In this document: piece by piece, positions 47,733 through 55,580 of the stretch
Position numbering within the stretch: position 1 is the first letter of the stretch
Layout of the letters: every line of letters begins with the position of its first letter
Source: CAXBID01 sp963815305
GTDB lineage: Bacteria > Bacteroidota > Bacteroidia > Flavobacteriales > Flavobacteriaceae
Length of the DNA: 64,000 nt
Reading direction: 5' to 3'
NCBI GenBank assembly: GCA_963815305.1
Contig: CAWFFW010000001.1
Location: forward strand, 1,922,001-1,986,000
Made by a program: the position numbers and the translations under genes
Notes under the pieces: model-generated
The model's database searches: none
What the model was told of the DNA's origin: nothing
The model's input: the letters and a program-made list of their open reading frames with translations, nothing else

Positions 47733-49907
47733 CTATATTTTTGCTATTTCAATATCTTGTTTCACCCACTCGGTTATTTGTTTCCAATCTATAATACCTA
47801 CTCGATTTGTCCATAGCGGATTATGATTTTGAAGCATGGCTTGTTTTGTGTATTTTTCCCAGAAAAACAAGGCTTGTTCTAAGGCTTTAATCGCCAACTG
47901 CTGATGTTGCTTTTCCTTTTTATTTCGATACAAAGCGAGATGCGTTGCTCCTTCAATTTTATAAGCATAATACTTCCCTAAAAAGGCAACTGTGGTAATA
48001 TCGTTTATGGTGAATTGTAATTCTTTGTTTCCATTATTATTTACTTCTTTAATCTCTAATAGTGCTTGATCAGAAACATCATGAAGTTTTTGAGCTACAT
48101 CGATAGGTGTTTTCAACATGGTTGTTTTTTCTTCTGAAACCATATCAATATATGCTGGTATAGATTGATTACCTGACTTTGGGTGAACACCAAGAGTAAT
48201 AAAGCGATTAACATCATGAAAACCAGTGTCGTTACCTGCTTGTTGTGGTCTGCTTTTACACCCTTCTATGTACCATTGAAAATCTAGTGCACCCCAATGA
48301 AAACCAGTGGTAAGAGGATACACCATGGAGGCATTTTGCCATGCAGAAAATAATTTGTCGGCACTTATTCCTTTAAACTTATCAGAAAGTAAATCCCTAA
48401 AACGTTCATTTGTCAAACTGGGATCGTAACTTAAGCGCCCCCATAACAGCCATTGATACCAATGTTTAGATATTTCAAGTTGATTTGGAGTTTCTGGATT
48501 TTTGGTTAAAAAATCGCGCCCCCAAATCCACTGGTCTGATCCAAAATAAATACCTTTTGCTACTTCATAAGGTATGTTCTCAATAAATTCTCTTGTAAAA
48601 TCTGGGGCTCCCCACCTAAAATAAAAAGTGTCATCGTTTCTAAGCCCCCAAATCGTTTTCATACCTTTAATTTGTTCCACATAATTTGAGTGTTCATGAT
48701 AAGGTTGCTTCGTAGCACTGTATACATGAGCCTTTGCATATTTAAAACAATACAGAAATTCTATATTTTTTGCATCTACTACTTCTTTAAATCTTTTAGC
48801 AATTTCTTGAGCTCCTGTTTGATGTTGCCTATGAATAAAAGTAAATTTTCTTTCAGGCATTTCTGCAGCGGCTTCCAAAATACCTTTGGCATAGGTTTCG
48901 TAAGCCCAATTTTCACGTTCTACAGAATTTGTTCGTTTACCATCAATTATCATGTTTTCTCCAGTCGTCAAACCTATACCTGCCAAGTCGGGATAAGTAA
49001 TAAATAACTGTTTAACGCTCTTTCTATAATAGTCTTTGGTTATTTCATTATCCATATCATCGGTAATTCCATACTTACCCCCAATACCATAATCGAAAAT
49101 ATTCCATGTTATAAAGTGAAAGTCTATATTACGAGATTTACCATAAGCCATAATTTTTTTCCAAAACTTAATTTTATCATCAATTGAAATAGTTTTTATA
49201 ATTTCAGGATTTTCAAGAATCTCTGGCGCATTCATTCCTATGCCATTTAAGTTGTAGTTTTCTTCCCATTTTACTGATGAACGTTGCACATCATTTAAAG
49301 AGATCTCTTCATATCCTGGCACTTTTACCAAAGAAGGAAATGGCTGCAGGCTCCACAAAGAAATATAGTTATATCGATAACGTGCCATGGTATCTATATA
49401 ATCTTTCCAAAACTCAATATCCCACATAGCTGAAATATTGTTTTGTCCAGCGTCACTTGCGTCAGAATAACTTGGTGTTCTTACATCTAAAGGAATATTG
49501 AATTTAGATCCCCGCATTTCCATATAAGGATTTCGAGTCATACTTTCAACCCCTTTAAATCCGTATAATTTTATTTGCTCAGTTAATTCTAAAGTACCGT
49601 ACATTAATCCAGCTTCGTCAAAACCTGTAACTTCTATTTTATGCTCTTGTTTTTTTATTGAATACCCTTCTTTAAGTAATGTTGAGAGTGTATCAATGTG
49701 TAATGTGATATTTGCCTTATGCTTTTCATTTTCATCTAAAGCCCTATAATTTTCTCCTAATACATCTTTTAAATCCTGTATAGCGAATAACACCCGAGCA
49801 TCTTTAGCAACCGTGTAAATACCTATTTTATTTGATTCTTTAAAACATGAAAACAAACAAAAAAATAGAGATGTTATATACAAATATTTGGTAGCACTAA
49901 TCTTCAT
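47733..49907 (-). CDS. Large lipoprotein glycosidase candidate, GH20b/GH67/GH115-like architecture
   Basis: The 724-residue protein has a lipoprotein signal ending LFSC. A small alpha/beta N-terminal domain of GH20b/GH67-N type (to about 125; YGTLELTEQIKLYG) leads into MRGSKFNIPLD. A probable TIM barrel follows with YNYISLWSLQPFPSLVKVP, HFITWNIFDYG, GIGLTTGENM, IHRQHQTGA and WGLRNDDTFYFRWG. A helical C-terminal region ends it. Conserved acidic residues in TGEN and WGLRNDD are plausible catalytic positions. The layout recalls alpha-glucuronidases (GH67, GH115), which would suit a uronate-containing glycan, but I cannot assign a family. It is a single-gene unit with its own shared activator box. 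Confidence 0.65.
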   Translation of the reverse strand: MKISATKYLYITSLFFCLFSCFKESNKIGIYTVAKDARVLFAIQDLKDVLGENYRALDENEKHKANITLHIDTLSTLLKEGYSIKKQEHKIEVTGFDEAGLMYGTLELTEQIKLYGFKGVESMTRNPYMEMRGSKFNIPLDVRTPSYSDASDAGQNNISAMWDIEFWKDYIDTMARYRYNYISLWSLQPFPSLVKVPGYEEISLNDVQRSSVKWEENYNLNGIGMNAPEILENPEIIKTISIDDKIKFWKKIMAYGKSRNIDFHFITWNIFDYGIGGKYGITDDMDNEITKDYYRKSVKQLFITYPDLAGIGLTTGENMIIDGKRTNSVERENWAYETYAKGILEAAAEMPERKFTFIHRQHQTGAQEIAKRFKEVVDAKNIEFLYCFKYAKAHVYSATKQPYHEHSNYVEQIKGMKTIWGLRNDDTFYFRWGAPDFTREFIENIPYEVAKGIYFGSDQWIWGRDFLTKNPETPNQLEISKHWYQWLLWGRLSYDPSLTNERFRDLLSDKFKGISADKLFSAWQNASMVYPLTTGFHWGALDFQWYIEGCKSRPQQAGNDTGFHDVNRFITLGVHPKSGNQSIPAYIDMVSEEKTTMLKTPIDVAQKLHDVSDQALLEIKEVNNNGNKELQFTINDITTVAFLGKYYAYKIEGATHLALYRNKKEKQHQQLAIKALEQALFFWEKYTKQAMLQNHNPLWTNRVGIIDWKQITEWVKQDIEIAKI

Positions 49908-49936
49908 ATCATATTTTTTAAAACTATATGACCTTA

Positions 49937-49976
49937 AAATTATACTAATCCGTTTAAAAAAGTATCCTGTTCTGTA
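49937..49976 (-). promoter_or_regulatory. Shared activator box and -7 box before the GH115-like gene
   Basis: The minus strand at 49976-49963 reads TACAGAACAGGATA. The -7-like box TATAATTT starts at 49944, 18 bases after it. The start codon is at 49907. It differs from the 41-kb copy at only two positions of 14. Confidence 0.65.
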
Positions 49977-49991
49977 TGGTTACCAAATAAA

Positions 49992-51020
49992 TTAATTTAA
50001 ATTTAATTTATTTCTATTTGTAGAGTTTCTTATAACGAGTTGAGATTTTAAAACTTTATAGGTGATATCCTTATTCTTATTATTTATTCTCTCAAATATT
50101 AGTTTAGCAGATTCACAACCCATTTGAAACGCTGGCTGATCTATACTGGTTAATGAAGGCTCGAGGAGTTCATTTACTGGTTCATTATTAAAACCAATTA
50201 TAGCCAAATCTTCTGGAATTTTAAGCCCACGTTCTTTAGCTGCAACCATAGCCGCTATGGCTATCTGATCACTAAATGCTAAAATACCATCTGGAGGGTT
50301 TGGTGAATAAAGCAATTTTCGTGCTGCACTTAAATTACTCTCTTTAGTAAAGTTACAGAATTCAGTTTGTTTTTCATCAAATGACATTCCAGCATCATTT
50401 AAAGCCTGCTTAAATCCCAATAACCGCGTGTTACTTATTTGAAGAATCTTAGGGCCCCCAATATATGCTATTTGCTTACAACCCATTAATAATAAATGCT
50501 CAGAAGCATCATAAGCAGCTTTAAAATTATCAATAACTACCTTATCTGCAACTACTTGATCGCATTGCCTATTAAATAGTACCAATGGAATATTTTTTTC
50601 TTTAAGCTCTAAAAAATGATCGAACTCTTTTGTTTCAGCTGCAAGAGAAACTATTAATCCAGAAACACCAATTTTAATAAGTTCCGCAGTTAAATTTTTT
50701 TCTCTCTTATACAATTCATCAGACTGACAAATAATAATATGCATATTATTTTCTTCTGCTACTTTTTCTATTCCACTAATTGCCATAGCATATAAATGAT
50801 ACGTAATTTTTGGAACTATAACGCCTATAGCATTAATTTTTTTTGGCAATACCGTTTCAGGATATTTACTAGTAAAATAATTTAATTCATTAGCTGTTTT
50901 TGAAACTTTATGTCGAATAGTCTCGCTAATTCTGGGGTTATTTTGAAGCGCCCTAGATACCGTAGAAGTAGATATCTCTAAAATATCAGCAATATCTTGT
51001 AATGTTATTTTCTTTTTCAA
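49992..51020 (-). CDS. LacI-family transcriptional regulator
   Basis: The 342-residue protein has an N-terminal helix-turn-helix (TLQDIADILEISTSTVSRALQNNPRIS, residues 5-31), a hinge helix, and a periplasmic-binding-protein-like effector domain (IGVIVPKI..., SGLIVSLAAE, HLLLMGCKQIAYIGGP, GILAFSDQIAIAAM, IGFNNEPVNELLEPSLTSIDQP). It should repress at palindromic operators until a sugar or acid-sugar ligand binds. It is divergent from the acid-sugar operon, and two operator copies lie in the shared 195-bp intergenic region. It probably controls both itself and that operon. The ligand is unknown. Confidence 0.9.
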   Translation of the reverse strand: MKKKITLQDIADILEISTSTVSRALQNNPRISETIRHKVSKTANELNYFTSKYPETVLPKKINAIGVIVPKITYHLYAMAISGIEKVAEENNMHIIICQSDELYKREKNLTAELIKIGVSGLIVSLAAETKEFDHFLELKEKNIPLVLFNRQCDQVVADKVVIDNFKAAYDASEHLLLMGCKQIAYIGGPKILQISNTRLLGFKQALNDAGMSFDEKQTEFCNFTKESNLSAARKLLYSPNPPDGILAFSDQIAIAAMVAAKERGLKIPEDLAIIGFNNEPVNELLEPSLTSIDQPAFQMGCESAKLIFERINNKNKDITYKVLKSQLVIRNSTNRNKLNLN

Positions 51021-51062
51021 TAGTCAAGTTTACTTTTACGAAAGATATTAATTAAATTCATA

Positions 51063-51082
51063 TTGTGCAATTAATTGCACAA
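51063..51082. promoter_or_regulatory. LacI-type operator O1 (20-bp perfect palindrome)
   Basis: TTGTGCAATTAATTGCACAA is perfectly self-complementary. It lies 43-62 bp before the LacI-type regulator start and upstream of the likely promoter of the divergent operon, so binding could repress the regulator gene directly. The 12-bp core GCAATTAATTGC is at 51067-51078. Confidence 0.75.
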
Positions 51083-51133
51083 AATATTTAATATATTATT
51101 ATTTTTATTGAACTTTTTTAGAGTTGTTTGTTT

Positions 51134-51141
51134 TATATTTG
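51134..51141 (+). promoter_or_regulatory. -7 box of the acid-sugar operon promoter
   Basis: TATATTTG matches the Bacteroidota -7 consensus TAnnTTTG. It lies 75-82 bp before the start codon at 51216 and between the two operators. A TTG at 51108-51110 could be the upstream element, at slightly long spacing. Confidence 0.5.
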
Positions 51142-51166
51142 TTAGTAGTTTAAGAAACATGTATAA

Positions 51167-51184
51167 TGAGCAATTAATTGCACA
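51167..51184. promoter_or_regulatory. LacI-type operator O2
   Basis: TGAGCAATTAATTGCACA repeats the O1 core exactly (51170-51181), with one mismatch in the flanks. It lies downstream of the likely transcription start and 32-49 bp before the first start codon. Its centre is 103 bp from O1, close to ten helical turns, which suits looping by a tetrameric LacI protein. Confidence 0.7.
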
Positions 51185-51215
51185 AAACTTATAATTTAAA
51201 ATAAATATTATTACA

Positions 51216-52265
51216 ATGAGTAAAAATTATAACATAGCAGTTGTACCAGGCGATGGTATTGGAAACGAAATTGTACCAGAAGGTTACAGAGTACTAGAAG
51301 CCGTTGCTAAAAAACACAACTTTAATGTTACTTCCCAAACTTTTGATTGGGGGGCTGGATATTATTTAAAAAAAGGTAAATTCTTGCCTGATGATGGTTT
51401 AGAAATACTTAAAAAATTTGATGCAATATACTTTGGTTCGGTTGGGTTACCTGCTGTAGACGATACACTTCCTGCAAAAGATTACACATTTAAAGTCCGT
51501 ACTAATTTCAATCAATATGTAAATCACAGACCCGTTAGAACATATCCGGGTGTAACACGTCCATTAAGAACGGAAAAACACATTGATTTTGTTATTGTTA
51601 GAGAAAATACTGAAGGTGAGTTTGTACAAGTTGGAAGCCAGTATTTACCAGATTTTGAAAATGGCATGGGTGTAGATACCAGTATTTTCACGCGAAAAGG
51701 CATAGAACGTATTGCTCACTATGCCTTTAAATTGGCAAGAAAAAGAAAACATAAAGTAACACATATTACAAAATCTAATACGTTAATTCATAGTTTGAGT
51801 TATTGGGACCGTGTAATCAAGGAAATTGCTGCTTTGTATCCTGACGTGGAACATACGCAAATGTATATTGATAACTCAACAGCTATGTTTGTATTAAAAC
51901 CAGAAATTTTTGACGTCGTTTTAACTACCAATCTTTTTGGAGATATATTGAGTGATTTAGGCGGGGCTATTATGGGAAGTTTAGGGCTTGGTGGTAGTGG
52001 AAATATTAATCCAGAAAAAGAATTCCCCTCTATGTTTGAACCTATTCATGGGTCGGCTCCAGATATTGCTGGTCAAAATATTGCAAATCCTTACGGGCAA
52101 ATATGGTCAGCAGCACTAATGCTTGAGCATCTTGGAGAGATTGAAGCGGCTAATAATATTATGGAAGCTATTGATAAAAGTACAGCTTCAGGAGTACTTA
52201 CTGTAGACTTAGGAGGAAACGCAAGCACTTCAGATGTAGCAGATGCAGTAATTAAAAACTTATAA
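51216..52265 (+). CDS. Beta-decarboxylating dehydrogenase, tartrate/D-malate dehydrogenase-like
   Basis: The 349-residue protein is a complete member of the isocitrate/isopropylmalate dehydrogenase family. It shows GDGIGNEIVPEGYRVL at the N-terminus, substrate Arg residues in KVRTNFNQYVNHRPVR and VIVRENTEGEF, metal-binding Asp in TNLFGDILSDLGGAIMGSLGLGGSGNINP, and the NAD motif FEPIHGSAPDIAGQNIANP. The details fit the TtuC/DmlA branch (tartrate, D-malate) and not LeuB. It should oxidise a 2-hydroxy acid at C2 with NAD and decarboxylate it where the 3-carboxylate allows. It is the first gene of the LacI-controlled operon, so the natural substrate is probably an acid sugar. Confidence 0.82.
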   Translation: MSKNYNIAVVPGDGIGNEIVPEGYRVLEAVAKKHNFNVTSQTFDWGAGYYLKKGKFLPDDGLEILKKFDAIYFGSVGLPAVDDTLPAKDYTFKVRTNFNQYVNHRPVRTYPGVTRPLRTEKHIDFVIVRENTEGEFVQVGSQYLPDFENGMGVDTSIFTRKGIERIAHYAFKLARKRKHKVTHITKSNTLIHSLSYWDRVIKEIAALYPDVEHTQMYIDNSTAMFVLKPEIFDVVLTTNLFGDILSDLGGAIMGSLGLGGSGNINPEKEFPSMFEPIHGSAPDIAGQNIANPYGQIWSAALMLEHLGEIEAANNIMEAIDKSTASGVLTVDLGGNASTSDVADAVIKNL

Positions 52266-52271
52266 TTTTAA

Positions 52272-52907
52272 ATGAGTAACATAGTAGATCTTACGTTAAC
52301 TTATACAAATCGTTTTACTGGTTTTTCGAAACAAACCAGTAAAACGATTGATAAAGATGGATGGAATGCGAGTACATTAACTTTTTACTCACATTGCGGC
52401 ACCCATATAGATGCACCTATTCATTTTAACGTAAGTAATCAAACTATTGATGAAATTCCAATATCTACCTTTGTTGGCAAAGCATGGGTTGTAGATGTTA
52501 GACATATAGGTGCAAAAGAAATTATAAATCCTGAGCACATTTCCCAAGAAATACTTCAATATTTTAAGGAAGGAGATAGCTTAATTTTTTGGACAGGTTG
52601 GTCCAAACATATAAATACTCCAATGTATCGTGATGGTTTACCAAGAGTAAGCGAATCTTTGGCTATATGGTGCTTGGATAATAAAGTTAAAATGATTGGT
52701 GTCGAGCCACCATCAGTCGCCGATGTTAATAATTTAGCCGAAGTTACTAAGATTCACGAAATTCTGTTAAGAGGTGTCGTTATTATTGAAGGCCTTACGA
52801 ATATTGAAAGCTTAAAATCTAATTGTGTTGAACTTATAGCGCTTCCTTTAAAAATACAAAAAGGAGACGGTGCACCTGCACGTGTTATTGCCATTGAAAA
52901 CTATTAA
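52272..52907 (+). CDS. Cyclase-family metal-dependent hydrolase (kynurenine formamidase-like)
   Basis: The 211-residue protein carries the cyclase-family metal motif in SHCGTHIDAPIHF (HxGTHxDxPxHF) near residues 42-54, and a second conserved region GVEPPSVADVNNLAEVTKIHEILL. Members hydrolyse amides or lactones with Mn or Zn. Inside a sugar-acid operon a lactonase role is plausible but inferred. It starts 6 bp after the dehydrogenase and its stop overlaps the kinase start by 1 bp. A 14-bp perfect stem lies in codons 14-25 (52311-52346). It is close to the usual 210-260 residues. Confidence 0.8.
   Translation: MSNIVDLTLTYTNRFTGFSKQTSKTIDKDGWNASTLTFYSHCGTHIDAPIHFNVSNQTIDEIPISTFVGKAWVVDVRHIGAKEIINPEHISQEILQYFKEGDSLIFWTGWSKHINTPMYRDGLPRVSESLAIWCLDNKVKMIGVEPPSVADVNNLAEVTKIHEILLRGVVIIEGLTNIESLKSNCVELIALPLKIQKGDGAPARVIAIENY
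52311..52346 (+). repeat. Hairpin in the 5' coding region of the cyclase-family gene
   Basis: CGTTTTACTGGTTT at 52311-52324 pairs perfectly with AAACCAGTAAAACG at 52333-52346 (14-bp stem, 8-nt loop). It falls in codons 14-25 of the cyclase gene and has no U-tract, so it is more likely an mRNA structure affecting translation or stability than a terminator. Confidence 0.5.
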
Positions 52908-54307
52908 TGAGCATTTCTTTAGAAAACATATCAAAACAATTACCCATAGAAGACACTTCTGATTATAGAAGTTTGAATAAAATACTATTTAAAAAATCTA
53001 ACAAAACGGGTGTTATTATAGATGATGACCCAACAGGTAACCAAACCGTTTACGATATTCCGCTTTTAACACAATGGGATTTAGATACTATTAAAAATGA
53101 ATTTAAAAAAGAAACACCTGTATTCTTTCTACTGACGAATTCGAGAAGCTTAACTAAAGAAAAATCTACAGAAATATATCAGCAAATAACAAAAAATATT
53201 CTAGAGGCATCAAAAATCACTAAACATAATTTTACTATTATCAGTCGAAGCGATTCTACTTTAAGAGGTCATTTCTCAGAAATAGAAACTATTAAACAAT
53301 TTGAATATTTTGATGATGCGATTACCGTTTTTATTCCTGTTATGTTTGAAGGAGGAAGACTTACACTTAACGATATTCATTATATTAATGAACATGAACA
53401 ATTAACGCCTGTAAACAAAACAACATTTTCAAATGACCATACGTTTGCATACTCTCATGCTAATTTAAAATCTTACATTGAAGAAAAAACTCAAGGACGC
53501 TTCCAAGCAGCCGATGTTTTTTCATTAGATATTGAATCTATTCGATTATTAGATATTAAAAAATTAAGTGATTTAATAAGTTCTATTGCATCTGGAAAGT
53601 TTTGCATTGTAAATGCCTTAAATTATAATGATTTAGATAAAGTAGCACATGCTTTATTGCTTGCCGAAAAAGCTGGAAAGCAAATTTTATATCGCACTTC
53701 AAGTTCGTTTGTTCCTTCATACATCGGCTTAGAACACAAGCCATTATTAACTGCAGAAAACATACTTGATTCTAAAAGTAAAAACGGAGGGTTAATTATA
53801 GTTGGATCTTACGTGCCTAAATCATCTTCTCAACTTCAATACGTTATTGAAAACATCACAAAAAAAGAACTCATAGAATTAGATGTAGAGATTGTTTTAA
53901 GTACTAAAGCAAAAATTTATATAGCATCCATAATTTCAAAAATTGACTCCACTATTGAAAGTGGTAAAGACGTGATAGTTTATACTAGCCGAAAGTTAAT
54001 TACTGGAAACGATATGGATTCTAATCTTAAAATAGCATCAAGGGTATCTCAGGCTTTAGTTTCTTTAGTAAATGGTATTATAATTCGTCCCAAGTATATT
54101 CTAGCAAAAGGCGGTATAACATCGCATGATTTAGCTATAAAAGGACTAAACATGCAACGTTCTAAAGTTATAGGACAGATACTTTCAGGTGTTCCTATTT
54201 GGGAAATGGGCGCAGAAACTAAATTTCCAAAATTATTATATATTGTTTTTCCAGGTAATGTAGGTAACGAAAAATCACTTTCAAAAATAATACAAAAACT
54301 ATCTTGA
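52907..54307 (+). CDS. Four-carbon acid-sugar kinase family protein (OtnK/DUF1537)
   Basis: The 466-residue protein has the two-domain layout of DUF1537 kinases. The N-terminal domain carries the signature IIDDDPTGNQTVYDIPLLT and SRSDSTLRGHF. The C-terminal nucleotide-binding domain carries YILAKGGITSHDLAIKGL and FPGNVGNEKSL. Known members phosphorylate erythronate, threonate or related 2-keto acids (OtnK, DtnK). It overlaps the cyclase stop by 1 bp and ends 1 bp before the transporter start, so translation is tightly coupled. No OtnC aldolase, OtnI isomerase or PdxA2 gene is adjacent. The dehydrogenase encoded first may take that role. Confidence 0.87.
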   Translation: MSISLENISKQLPIEDTSDYRSLNKILFKKSNKTGVIIDDDPTGNQTVYDIPLLTQWDLDTIKNEFKKETPVFFLLTNSRSLTKEKSTEIYQQITKNILEASKITKHNFTIISRSDSTLRGHFSEIETIKQFEYFDDAITVFIPVMFEGGRLTLNDIHYINEHEQLTPVNKTTFSNDHTFAYSHANLKSYIEEKTQGRFQAADVFSLDIESIRLLDIKKLSDLISSIASGKFCIVNALNYNDLDKVAHALLLAEKAGKQILYRTSSSFVPSYIGLEHKPLLTAENILDSKSKNGGLIIVGSYVPKSSSQLQYVIENITKKELIELDVEIVLSTKAKIYIASIISKIDSTIESGKDVIVYTSRKLITGNDMDSNLKIASRVSQALVSLVNGIIIRPKYILAKGGITSHDLAIKGLNMQRSKVIGQILSGVPIWEMGAETKFPKLLYIVFPGNVGNEKSLSKIIQKLS

Positions 54308-54308
54308 T

Positions 54309-55580
54309 ATGAGCACGGATACATACATTCCAAAAAAAAGATATGGATTCTTTATAGGGTCTTTTTTAATAACGCTACTCTTATATATTGACCGCGTTTG
54401 TATTTCCTCTGCCAAAGATTCTATTAGTGCTGATTTAAACTTGAGTGACATAGAAATGGGATGGGTACTTAGTGCCTTTGCCTTAGGTTACGCGTTGTTT
54501 CAAGTGCCAGGAGGTGCTTTAGGAGATAAATATGGGGTTAGAAAAGTAATGACGTCAATCATGGTTTTATGGTCTATATTTACTGCTATAACTGGATTTG
54601 CATGGAATTACATAACCATGCTTTTAGCCAGATTTGTTTTTGGCGCAGGCGAAGCTGGAGCATTTCCCAATATTTCAAGAGCTGCATATTCTTGGGTACC
54701 CTTAAAAGAACGGGGTATTTTTCAGGGAATAAATTTCTCAGGATCTAGATTAGGAGCAGCGTTTGCATTACCTCTAGTAGCTTATCTGATCGATGCTTGG
54801 GGTTGGCGGGCTATTTTCTATTTTTTTGGTGCTATTGGGATTGTAAGTTCCATGTTATTTTATTTGCTTTTTAGAAACAAACCCGAGGAACATAGCGCTA
54901 TCTCAGAAACTGAAAAGGCTTTTATTATTAAAAACCGCCAACAAGAAAAAGAAACAACAAATGAACCTTTACCAATCCGACAAATTTTAAGTTCAAAAAA
55001 TGTAATTCTAGCTATGATTCAATATATTGGAAGTAATTTTATTTTCTTCTTTATGTTAACATGGTTATTCCCATATATTAAAGCCAAGTATAATTTAAAT
55101 TTAGTAACTACGGGTTTTTACGCCATGATGCCACTATTGGCTGGGGCTATAGGAAATTGGGTGTCTGGCTATACCGTAGATGCTATTTATAAAACAGGTA
55201 AGTGGAAAGTGTCTAGACAAATACCAGCCATTATTGGCTTTATTTTGGTTGTTATCGGGATACTTTCTAGCTTGTATATGGACACAGCATTGGGTGCTGT
55301 TTTGTGTTTATCGGTCGCTATTTTTGGTGCTGATATGACTCTTAGTCCATCTTGGTCATTTTGTATGGATATCGGGAAAGAACATTCGGGCAAAGTATCA
55401 GGAATGATGAATATGGCTGGAAATATTGGGGCTTTCTCAACAGCTTTAGCATTTCCTTATTTACAATCATGGACAGGTTCTAACAATCCGTTCTTTTTTA
55501 TAGCGGCTATTCTTGGGGTAGTGGCTATTGTTTGTTGGGTTTTTATGGATTCTACTAAACCAATACGTGATGAAAACTAA
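54309..55580 (+). CDS. MFS transporter, anion:cation symporter (ACS) type for sugar acids
   Basis: The 423-residue inner-membrane protein has 12 predicted helices and MFS landmarks: LLYIDRVCISSAKDSI in helix 1, WVLSAFALGYALFQVPGGALGDKYGVRKVM (the loop 2-3 motif), and RFVFGAGEAGAFPNISRAAYSWVPLKERG. The last is characteristic of the hexuronate/galactonate/glucarate (ExuT, DgoT) ACS group. It probably imports a uronate, aldonate or similar acid-sugar with H+. Its start is 1 bp after the kinase stop, and its end overlaps the next gene by 11 bp. Confidence 0.88.
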   Translation: MSTDTYIPKKRYGFFIGSFLITLLLYIDRVCISSAKDSISADLNLSDIEMGWVLSAFALGYALFQVPGGALGDKYGVRKVMTSIMVLWSIFTAITGFAWNYITMLLARFVFGAGEAGAFPNISRAAYSWVPLKERGIFQGINFSGSRLGAAFALPLVAYLIDAWGWRAIFYFFGAIGIVSSMLFYLLFRNKPEEHSAISETEKAFIIKNRQQEKETTNEPLPIRQILSSKNVILAMIQYIGSNFIFFFMLTWLFPYIKAKYNLNLVTTGFYAMMPLLAGAIGNWVSGYTVDAIYKTGKWKVSRQIPAIIGFILVVIGILSSLYMDTALGAVLCLSVAIFGADMTLSPSWSFCMDIGKEHSGKVSGMMNMAGNIGAFSTALAFPYLQSWTGSNNPFFFIAAILGVVAIVCWVFMDSTKPIRDEN

